A stretch of DNA of 64,000 bases from positions 62,001 to 126,000 of the forward strand of contig JASPKZ010004951.1 in NCBI GenBank assembly GCA_030220185.1. Direction: 5' to 3'. The notes under the pieces were generated by a model that saw only the letters and a program-made list of their open reading frames with translations, did no database searches and was not told the DNA's origin. The translations under genes and the position numbers were made by a program. Every line of letters starts with the position of its first letter. Position 1 is the first letter of the stretch. Positions 55,501 through 64,000 of the stretch are shown here, piece after piece. This DNA comes from Diploptera punctata (taxonomy: Eukaryota; Arthropoda; Insecta; Blattodea; Blaberidae).

Positions 55501-56700
55501 TGATGATGGAAGAGTTTAACTCGAACGAAAAAGCGTCCATTTTATTATAAACACCATTTTAATAAAGTTGAGGACGACGGCCACATGCCAACAGGTGCCA
55601 TGCAATTTTTAACGTTCATCTTATTGATCTTTCTGTTATAGGTCAAACTACGAGTCCTAGTTTATAATTAGGGAAAGTACCTTTAGTTTGGTTGGGAATG
55701 GGAAATGAGGTATAATACACTCAGAAACCCCAGGCGTATGTTATTCTGTTCACTTTCATATGCACCGCAGGCTCGCGCTAGGCTGCGTTGCTGTCTTGCG
55801 GCCGTCACACATCGCATGAATATGCCGGTTTCAGTTTAAAATGTGCTCACTATAGGAGGCACTAACAAAGCCAAGCAAGGGACTTTCCCGGGTTGTAATA
55901 GTTTTCATGCCACCAAAAACTATATATCGATTTACAGCTGTTATAAGGAAGAACAAGAAATTAGTTAAACATTTAATTACCCCCTATCGGATTAAGCTAA
56001 TATATGTGTTGATTTATAGGGTACTGTACATCTAGTTTGTATAGATACCGATATACAAACTAGATGTACAATACTTTATATAAGTTTTTATAACTTCATA
56101 ACTTGTTACAACTCTTTCTAGAGTAATATTAAATAAAAGGCAGATTAATGAGTCACTTTGTCTTGGTATATTTGTTATTTTAAAATATTCCGATAGATCA
56201 GACTGGAGTTTCATTTAACTGTCGTCCAAGCAGGTCTTAACTAGTCTCGAAAAAAAGGGATAATGTGACAAAACACAAACAAATGATCACTCCTCCAAAT
56301 TATTCTTTCAACAAGAGTAAGTCACACCACATGCACATTTTAGTTGCGGAAGTTACAAGAGATCAAGGGTATGAGAACTGTTATACAGTAAAAGCTCCTT
56401 ATTCGCGAGGGATATGTTCCGTAAATATGTCGCGAATACAGAAACCCTGATTATGGAATGATAATTTGTATGGATATATAGGGGATACGTCCCAAGGTAC
56501 CAAAAATAAAATAAAAATTATCAACAGTAATCTAACAAGAAGTTGTGGTTATCTGAAAAAAAATCACCAGCCACAAAGTAGCGAGTAAGAGTGAAAATTT
56601 TATAAGTCAAAAAGTTTATAAAATTCTCAAAAAAAAATCTGGTTCTACGCATTCCCATTCCACCACTAATATGATCGCAGTAGTAGGATTTTCCCAAAAT
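55501..56700. other. No gene; one perfect hairpin
   Basis: Includes a perfect 18-bp inverted repeat at 56025-56042 and 56053-56070 (tgtacatctagtttgtat). The rest is AT-rich without a supported gene. Confidence 0.5.
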
Positions 56701-56702
56701 TT

Positions 56703-56708
56703 GTTTTC

Positions 56709-56793
<85 letters not shown>
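56703..56793. repeat. ATT microsatellite
   Basis: About 90 bp of nearly pure (ATT)n directly abutting a SINE head. Confidence 0.95.
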
Positions 56794-56794
<1 letters not shown>

Positions 56795-56795
56795 A

Positions 56796-57112
56796 GTCCG
56801 CTATGGTCTCGAGGTAGCGAGCTGTCTTGTCACGCAGCGGGCCCTGGTTCGATTACCGGTCGGGACAGGCCTCCTGGGTGAGGTTTTTTCGGCGTTTTTC
56901 CTCACCTGTAAGACAAATCTCAGGATGCTTATGACCCAATGGTCCCCGAAAAATCATCCGGTCATCATCATCCTTCACCGGTGTGGAAAGCAACGGGAAG
57001 CTACCACACCAGTAATTCCCTAGTAAAGCTGCTAAGCATAGCATAAAAACGCTATGATTGCAGTGAAAGACCTGCCCTCGGGCAGAATTACTATGGATGG
57101 ATGGATGGATTG
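56796..57112 (+). mobile_element. tRNA-derived SINE, family A, tail type 2
   Basis: Head gtccgctatggtctcgaggt (small deletion), B box ctggttcgattaccggtcgg. The tail includes ttcaccggtgtggaaagcaa and attgcagtgaaagacctgcc, ending in a (ggat)n run. Confidence 0.88.
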
Positions 57113-57146
57113 ATCGATCGATTATTTTTAACTCCCCTCCTATAGG

Positions 57147-57446
57147 GGGACACGTCGTAGCATAGTTGGTTAAGACAATACGTTACAAGCAGAAGGTCGA
57201 GAGTTCTAGTCCCGGTGGGGCTAGGATATTTAAACTAACCCAAACTTTTTTGAGGTACCATGACCCTGAGGTCGACTCAGCCTCTAATGGAAATGATTAC
57301 CAGACGCTTGTTCTGGGAGTTAAGGCGGCCATTACACAGGGCTTACAAACCCGGCTGATATCAAGTGTCGTTTATCTAGAGCCTTAACCTCTTACCCCCC
57401 CAAGGACCTCCTAAGGCCTGCAGTTGAATCACTTTACCTTTATCTT
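57147..57446 (+). mobile_element. tRNA-derived SINE, family C
   Basis: Head cacgtcgtagcatagttggt, B box gagagttctagtcccggtgg. The body has gtcgactcagcctctaatgg and ttgttctgggagttaaggcg and ends aatcactttacctttat. Confidence 0.85.
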
Positions 57447-58255
57447 CTGCAGGATTTAAATCTCCAAGTGATAAAATATATGAAAAGTACATATCCATTA
57501 TGATATTAGATTCAACAAGAGTAGGGAATGACATTCAGAAGCCTTCCTTAATTTCCGAAACTAAGTCATCTTAGAAAATTTCTATCGGTACATGAGGAAT
57601 ATTTCCGTAAAACTGAAGAGCACGTTTATTTGATTTAAAACAATACATCACGCAACACTGAAACTATATGGTTATAGTCTAGACATATTTTGTTCAAAGG
57701 AAGTCCTATGGGAAATAACGTAATGTGTTCTATACCATTAATAAAATCAGTGATTATGTAATGAGACTAGATTGCCTTCTTTCGCAATTCTTTATAGATT
57801 TTTCAAAATACCCCTGAAGCAATGTCAACGAAACCTGATAAACATACAACCTATAATCTGAAAAATATACTGAGTGACACCTATACCACCTTTAAGAGGA
57901 GGGTGAAAGTGACATGTGAAAATATGTTTTTAAATATCGATATTAGTATAGAACTCATAGATTCCAGCATCTCAAAGTTCATTGGCATCAGTTCCGATGA
58001 CATTTAAGATCAACTTTGATCCCTACCATCCCTAAAGGTGGTGAGCGGGTGAGGAGGGGTGAAAAATAAAATGTCCAAAATGACCGAGATTAATGTCGAA
58101 TCCATATTTTTCGAACGGTGATCCATGTACTGTACGTCATCATTATGCAGTTCCTGTCTCGGGTCTACATGAATCTAAGTGGCGGTCTATCATCACACTA
58201 CCGTTTCGTAGATCGATGCAGATCTATCGGCGTCCTTCGATACTGAGATTCCACT
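57447..58255. other. No recognised gene
   Basis: AT-rich, then more mixed. The 57822-58007 frame (MSTKPDKHTTYNLKNILSD) is not recognised. Confidence 0.4.
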
Positions 58256-59480
58256 AGTTGCAGGTCTCAACCCGAAGCATACAGATTGGAATTCTGCGGT
58301 AACTTCCTCGAGTGACTCGCTCCTCTACGATTTTGCTGCTAGAAATTCTTGCATAGTCTACGGACCGAAGGAACCTAGTCAGTTCACTTCAATCCACAAT
58401 ACAACATCGACGTTCTTGATGTCGTGGCCGACAAGAATTTCGCCCTACCGGTGACTCTGACTGTCTCCCATGCTCCAAAGCTCAGATCATTCCCAAGTCC
58501 TAATCGAAACTTCATACCGAACTTCCTTACTGCTCCCCTCCAGACCTGCCAAACCTGAAAAAGTACATAGGGCTCATTTCCAAGACCACATACCTGAAAG
58601 ACTCCCGTAAATTCTCAGGTAGGCACCCTCGAGGACATTCCGCCAGAGTTAAATTTGCTAGGACGCAATTTGCTAAGCCCCGCGAGAATCGGTTCTATGA
58701 GTCGCTCTAACAGTAAGCTTGCATTGTTGCGACTATTTTCCAGACGAATACGTTGAGAGGGTAATGGTAAGTCACACGAAAATCTACCAAATTCAAATAA
58801 ATCGCTTGTAAAGGTAAATTAACTATTATCTCAAGCAGTGGAGAAGAGGCCAATAGAATGACATACTTGAGTCCCTTCATCCGTGGACCAATCTTTCTGG
58901 ATGATACAACCTTTGATGTGGATCCCTCCCGGCCTTACAAGTTACAGATGGCTTGGCGTGCTCGCAATTCGAAAAGTTCTAGGAACTGACTGACAACTTT
59001 GAGGATCGTGGAATGCAGGCTTTTACGGCCGGTAATCATCATATTAATAGATTCCGGGCTATGTGGTCGTGGTCTACAACTGGTGTTTCTTCCAGACGTT
59101 TCAAGTCGAGTCTACGACAAGGGAACACCACCTAGAAGTTCTCGCCACTGAAGATGCCCTCCGCAGTTGAGGGAGAAACGTCTGGAAGAAACACCAGTTA
59201 TAGACCACGGCCACATAGCCCGAAATCCATTAAACTTTGAGGATAGCTTTCAGCCTGTTCCGGTTCACCCCACATCCGGTTGCCTTAGAGAAAGTTAGCG
59301 AGGTCTTGCAGTCACATGCACTTGCTCCGACTGGCATGCCTGAACAGACCACACCGGCAGATGTATATGGCCATTCGTAAGCTCAAGGTATGCAAAGGCT
59401 CCAGGCACTAACGGCGTACCGAACAAGGTCCTGAGAAATCTTCCAAAGCGAGCGTTCAACTTTCTAAAGAAACCATTTAA
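58256..59480 (+). mobile_element. Jockey-like LINE, heavily decayed
   Basis: Frames give VYGPKEPSQFTSIHN and, in the next frame, LDVVADKNFALPVTLTVSHA with LRSFPSPNRNF. This is the endonuclease pattern of Jockey/I-type LINEs (a PTHF-like motif, then a VLDI and SLP.TV...SDH series). Further on, TTPADVYMAIRKLKVCKAPG with TNGVPNKVLRNLPKRAF is the start of the reverse transcriptase. The region is interrupted by a foldback insert at 59007-59232. Many indels. Confidence 0.65.
59007..59232. mobile_element. Foldback retro-insert related to 34561-34820
   Basis: 226 bp flanked by the 12-bp duplication aactttgaggat (58995-59006 and 59233-59244). It shares the leader cttttacggccggtaatcat and the segment ccactgaagatgccctccgc, then agttgagggagaaacgtctg, with the other copy. 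The left arm is shortened. Stem I of the hammerhead-like motif is reduced to about 3 pairs here. Confidence 0.7.
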
Positions 59481-60515
59481 AAATTAATTAAGTTCAAATA
59501 TTAAAAACCGATATACTCACTACACGTGGATACCTGGAATATTTAAAATGAAAAATTAAATTTCTAGCGAAACGAAACTACAAGACTTATTTATTTATTC
59601 ATTCATTCAGTTAATTATTTATTTTACTGCAATGTATGATTTTAAACAAAATTTTCGTTGATTTATAATTTGAAACGTTTGGTAATGAATAAGCCTAGCT
59701 TTCTAGGAGAAGTTCACGAAATGTGCCATTCTTCATGATTCTACAACACTTCTTCAATAGCATATTAGTAAATCAACAGTTAAATATAATTTTATAATTA
59801 AAATGTGTTATTCTTTTGGTCGAACCTTTAAATTGTTAGAGAATTTCAGATTATATTCACCAAACACTCAATTATCCAATTTAATAGAGATATAAGATTG
59901 CCCTGATAAACGAAACCATAGATATAATTGAAATAATGTATATAAAATTATCTGAACCTAACACCTTCAATCTTAAAAGTCAAATGCAACTCTAAGTACT
60001 TAGGAAATAAGGTCCCTGCATAGTTTACATATCGCTATGGACAAATGTAACTTCACTTCTTTTTTCTAAATCTCATGTGTAAAATATCCAAGAGCAAAAA
60101 AGAAAATGGATTCATTACTAAAACTTAGCATTATGAAACACATTTATTTAACCATTACCAGGGTCTGCATGGAAAAATGTGAAAAATTTGTTAAGGATAG
60201 ACTATTATATGCCCCCCATATTTAACAAACAATTATCGCAGAGAGACATTTGAAGATTTTTTTATTTAATCTATCCATTCCCATTCACAAAAATTAATAA
60301 TTCACAAATGCATGAGACAATAATCAAACTTTTGGTACAGTATGATATAAATAAATTCAAAATAAGTATTATTTACAAGATTACAGTACCTATTTTATAA
60401 AGTGTATTCTCCTTTTACAATAAATATGCATAAATGTTTACACATTTGATTTTATACTGCGTGAAATTTATAAATGTTGTTTCCATCATCATTCTAAATC
60501 AAGAATTTTTTTTAG
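59481..60515. other. Intronic AT-rich sequence
   Basis: About 1 kb of unique-looking AT-rich sequence before the exon acceptor. No gene or repeat recognised. Confidence 0.5.
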
Positions 60516-60730
60516 GAATATTTGGCAAACAATCGAGTCGTTCATAGAGACTTAGCTGCCAGAAATGTTCTAGTTTGTTCTGACAGAACTGTGAAAATAT
60601 CTGATTTTGGACTGAGTCGAGACATATATGAAGAGAATATATATAGGAAGAAAGGACCAGGAAGACTACCTGTTAAATGGATGGCTCTCGAATCACTCTT
60701 GCATCAAGTGTACACAACACAGAGTGACGT
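60516..60730 (+). CDS. tor: Torso-like receptor tyrosine kinase, exon (catalytic and activation loops)
   Basis: A 215-nt exon after gaattttttttag and before gtaagt, phase 0 in and phase 2 out (SDV split for a following W). It contains the catalytic loop [13 protein letters not shown], the metal-binding SDFGLSRD, activation-loop tyrosines in [11 protein letters not shown], and [12 protein letters not shown]. The following [12 protein letters not shown] matches the Torso pattern (ALESLTHQVYT.QSDVW) better than FGFR, Ret or PVR as I remember them. All catalytic residues expected in this segment are intact, so the locus looks functional. The continuation exon (WSFG...) is not in the window. Confidence 0.93.
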
Positions 60731-60742
60731 GTAAGTATACTT

Positions 60743-60743
<1 letters not shown>

Positions 60744-60787
<44 letters not shown>
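60744..60787. repeat. TA microsatellite
   Basis: (AT)n run starting about 15 bp after the exon donor site. Confidence 0.95.
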
Positions 60788-60789
<2 letters not shown>

Positions 60790-61003
60790 CAACATAACAT
60801 AGACATGGTAACATGTCTACTTCCTGACTAGGGGCCCTGATTCGACACCCGGCAAGTTTTAAAATGTTAACTCTAAAGGCTAGTTAAATTTAATTAATTT
60901 AATTGTAAACTTGTCAATTTTGGGGCCAGAAGGTATCGTGGTGTACAATTTTCAATCGCTTGATTGTGCATCAGATTCCTGCATTAGATTGCAAATCTTT
61001 CTA

Positions 61004-62680
61004 CAGGGTGTATCAAAAAGGATGGCGCAAACTTACATGGTTGAAAGTACACGATAATAGAAGCAACAATGTCCCAGTAAACATGAGTCCGCAAACGAGC
61101 CATTTGCGAGATAATTACGAATGTATGGTTACAAGCCGCCACTGACGTCATTGTTTGTAACATCGTACGGTTTACTCCTTGCGCACTTGAAACCGTCATA
61201 TGTTCTTTGTTTGCAAAACTGAACATTGCCGAGAGGTGCAGTTGTAGTCGAACCATACACGCAGAACGTGCAGGACGTATACAGTACACAGTCTCAAAAG
61301 GTATCAGTCTCGTCTGAGGAGTGCCATTTGTGCTGTGTTGTAGTTACAATGGAACCTTACAGTAACGAAGAGTATGCGGATATGCATTTTATGTACGGTA
61401 GGGCTAATGGCAATGCACGGGAGGCTGCACGCTTGTACCAAGAAACATATCCTGATCGAAGACACCCAGAAAAGTCGTACATTTACAAGCGTCCATCAGC
61501 GCCTGAGAGAAAATGGGAGTTTTGCACATGGCACAGCAGTAGGTAGGCCTGCTCGCATTACGCCTGAGGTTGAGGATATGGTGTTGGAAGCGGTACAGCT
61601 CTTTCCAAGAACCTCGACGAGAAGAATTGCCACACAAGTACCTGTACTAAGCCACAGTAGTGTATGGAGACTTTTACAATGCAATTTACTGTACCCTTAC
61701 CACCTCCAACGAATTCAATGTCTCAATGATGCGGACTTTGTTCCTAGAGTGATGTTTTGTCAGTGGATGCAGCAACAGACTGTAGTCAACCCTCGTTTTG
61801 CATGTAACATTTTATTTACAGACGAAGCAGGATTCACACGCGATGGTGTTTTTAATTATCATAATACACATTTTTGGTGTGAAATAAATCCACATGCTGT
61901 TCGTGAGTCACCACATCAGCACCGTTTCTCAATGAATGTGTGGTTAGAGGTACTAGGTGATCATCTCATTGGGCCACATATTCTTCCACGAAAACTTAAT
62001 GGACGAAGGTACCTTAGGTTTCTCGGGGTCATCTTCCAGGATTGCTTGAGGATGTTCCCCTTCAACAACGTCGGAGTTTGTGGTAAATGCATGATGGAGC
62101 TCCGGCACATTTTGCTGCTGCTGTGATACGGCATCTAACGCGCAGATACGGCCAAAGATGGATAGGTCGAGGCGGATCTGTACCTTGGCCTCCAAGATCA
62201 CCTGATCTAAATCCTTTGGATTTTTGTGGCTGGGTTCACCTCAAAAGCGAAGTGTACATCACACCCGTTAACACGGTTGAAGAACTGGAGCAGAGAGTTG
62301 TACATGCTTGTCAAGAATTCAGAAATGATCCAGGGGTTTTCGAAATAATTTGACATTCATTGCAGAGACGAGCACAGTATTGCATCCAGATGCAAGGAAG
62401 ACACTTCGAACACTTCCTTTAATAGGTAACCCATAAGTGAAGTGAACTGTGAAATGTGAATTAAATGAGATGAAAAATTAATAGCAAAGTCTAAATTGAA
62501 ATTAGTTTGTACTAACTAGGACGATGTTTACATTGAAGTCAGTGGCGGCTTGTAACCATACATTCGAAATTATCTCGCAAACGGCTCGTTTGCGGAACCA
62601 TGTTTACTGGGACATTGTTGCTTCTATTAGCGTGTACTTTCTACCATGTAAGTTTGCTCCATCCTTTTTTATACACCCTG
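61004..62680 (+). mobile_element. Tc1/mariner-superfamily transposon, nearly complete
   Basis: 1677 bp between TA dinucleotides (61002-61003, 62681-62682). Terminal inverted repeats of about 135 bp start cagggtgtatcaaaaaggat and are closely matched at the right end (atccttttttatacaccctg). The repeats include cgcaaacgagccatttgcga and a long shared block to about 61140. They frame one disrupted transposase gene. Confidence 0.92.
61349..62353 (+). pseudogene. Transposase, DUF4817 type, two frameshifts
   Basis: Starts MEPYSNEEYADMHFMYGRAN (helix-turn-helix region). A one-base shift near 61480 leads to HQRLRENGSFAHGTAVGRPA, then LFTDEAGFTRDGVFNYHNTH (first acid) and FSMNVWLEVLGDHLIGPHIL. A second shift near 62090 leads to MHDGAPAHF (second acid) and RWIGRGGSVPWPPRSPDLNP with the third acid in PLDF. 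I count 41 residues between the second and third acids, as in the DD41D group that includes rosa (inference). All three acids survive. Confidence 0.85.
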
Positions 62681-62981
62681 TATATACAGTATACCATATG
62701 TTGACAAGACATGTGGTACTGTTGACAGCTATCTGACCGTCAAATGGAGACGTTAAACCTGATAACCCCCTTGGTACTTGTTGATAGGAGTAGATTACGT
62801 TCCAGCACCTGATTTCACTTTCTCTCTTGTCTTCATCATCCCTCATACAGCACACTTTACACTACACAAACATAAACATACACTCACCCTACACTCCACT
62901 CAGTACACAATACAAGAATACATCATCTACGTAAAGAGGTCTGCCAAAGTGGTATGTAAATTAACACATTAATGTCATATA

Positions 62982-64000
62982 CAGGGTGATTCAAGAGTCT
63001 CTTGATATTTTCGCCAAAACCAATGTTTTATGCCAAACTTGTTATTACATATGGAAAGTAATGACTACTGGATGATAAACTCAGTATATTTCAATGTGAT
63101 GGCACAGACTCCATCTTTCTTGTATACAGCGAAATACTTTTGCCAGCATAGCTGGTGTAATTGTAGCTACCGCTGCAGCTATTCGGTTTCTCAATTACTG
63201 TAAGGTATTCATCTTCACTTAATACACTGTGGACTTAACAAAGCCACAAACAAAGATGCCTAGTGGTGTCAGATCTGGAGAGCGGACCGCCTAAATTATC
63301 GGTGAACCACGACCGATCCATCTACCAGGGAAAACTTTGTTGAGGTGGTAACGAACAATAATGGCAAAATGGGGTGGTGCACCATCTTGCTGGAAAACCA
63401 CAGTATCTTGTACAGCATCCTGTTTCAGGTAATGTTCTAACATGTCAAGATAGATACTTCCAGTTACTGTTGTTTCCGCAAACATGAACGACCCGTAAAT
63501 TTTTGTTTTTGTTATTCCCAGCCACACATTTACCTTTGGTGTGTCTCTCTCCAAAACTCTTGTATGGCGTTTGGCTGTTCGCCTGCCCAAATCCTACAAT
63601 TATGCCTATTGACATGTCCACATGTGTGGAATGTTGCCTCATCACTGAACAACACATGTTCCATGACATCTTCCTTTTCAATGGCATCATACATAGCTTG
63701 TCGAGCTACATAGTCTTGTGCATTATCTGGATGTGATAAGGGCGTTTGTTCAGTTTGGAGCGCAAGATACGCCATACAGTGCTTTGGGACATACCCAACT
63801 CTCTGCTGAATCTTCTGGTTGATGCACCGGGACTCCGTGAGATGGCATCCTTTATGGTTTGCACGTCTTCTGGTGTTGTAGACGGCCTCCCTCTACGTGC
63901 CTCATCAGCAACAGATCCCGTCCGTTTCATTTTCAGTACCAGATCTCTAATAGCTTGCCTGCTACGACCTAGTTTTCTGAACTTTCTAGTTAATTTTTCT
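62982..64000 (-). mobile_element. Mariner-superfamily transposon, runs off the window
   Basis: The left end cagggtgattcaagagtctc follows TA at 62980-62981. The coding region is on the minus strand, so this is the 3' side; the other terminus lies beyond 64000. Confidence 0.8.
63180..63930 (-). pseudogene. Transposase fragment with altered third catalytic residue
   Basis: The reverse strand, in three frames, reads ARRGRPSTTPEDVQTIKDAI and STRRFSRELGMSQSTVWRIL (helix-turn-helix), then VMEHVLFSDEATFHTCGHVN (first acid), then TPKVNVWLGITKTKIYGSFM and VVFQQDGAPPHFAIIVRYHL (second acid). After another break, SPDLTPLG stands where SPDLTPLD is expected, so the third acid is glycine. The N-terminus continues outside the window. 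Confidence 0.8.

Noticed and set aside
62982..64000. Working transposase gene at the right edge
   Set aside because: The frame changes at least three times and the third catalytic residue reads glycine, so it is a pseudogene.
60731..64000. Next kinase exon (WSFG segment) downstream of 60730
   Set aside because: I looked for an acceptor followed by a codon remainder and TGG with kinase-like continuation and found none; the region is transposons.

Overview
The window is animal genomic DNA, almost certainly from an insect with a large, repeat-rich genome. The high density of RTE-type LINEs, several tRNA-headed SINE families, Penelope fragments and Tc1/mariner relatives would fit a cockroach or termite, but that assignment is inference. 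There are no bacterial features. The only conserved host gene I can support is a receptor tyrosine kinase on the + strand. Five internal exons of its kinase domain lie at 15261-15433, 24726-24834, 36580-36648, 46574-46656 and 60516-60730. Each has AG/GT splice sites and all the codon phases are compatible. The peptide resembles Torso (the insect PTTH/Trunk receptor) most closely, with a roughly 70-residue kinase insert. The glycine loop and catalytic lysine lie in upstream exons I could not find, and the C-lobe lies downstream of the window.

Nearly everything else is transposable-element debris in four introns of 9 to 14 kb and the two flanks. Left flank (1-15260): a three-deep nest (RTE interrupted by a second LINE, itself interrupted by a mariner relative), a composite inverted-repeat region holding a TTAA-flanked element with its empty site next door, SINEs, a Penelope tail, an R2-like endonuclease scrap, a cloverleaf tRNA-like sequence, a possible solo LTR, a Helitron and a mariner remnant. 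Intron 1 (15434-24725): a mariner relative with a SINE in its left terminal repeat, a decayed RTE copy, and a nearly complete RTE (21244-24505) with a 12-bp target duplication. Intron 2 (24835-36579): LINE 3' ends, a Penelope-like palindrome, a LINE, a 1.5-kb DNA transposon carrying a hammerhead-like foldback insert, and an inverted SINE pair. Intron 3 (36649-46573): a 2-kb transposon with about 350-bp terminal repeats, small DNA elements, SINEs and an internally deleted RTE copy. Intron 4 (46657-60515): a mariner relative, a minus-strand Helitron, a full-length LINE (50783-54035, 14-bp target duplication), SINEs, a Penelope GIY-YIG scrap and a Jockey-like LINE with a second foldback insert. 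Right flank: two further mariner-like transposons.

The most interesting signals concern RNA and parasitism between elements. Two 226-260 bp foldback inserts have 12- and 20-bp target duplications and hammerhead-ribozyme-like cores. A separate Penelope-type palindrome (27911-28236) has another such core. Two LINE families share a 5'-terminal motif that could form part of an HDV-like ribozyme. One SINE family comes with two alternative tails, one of which matches the 3' end of a LINE in this window.
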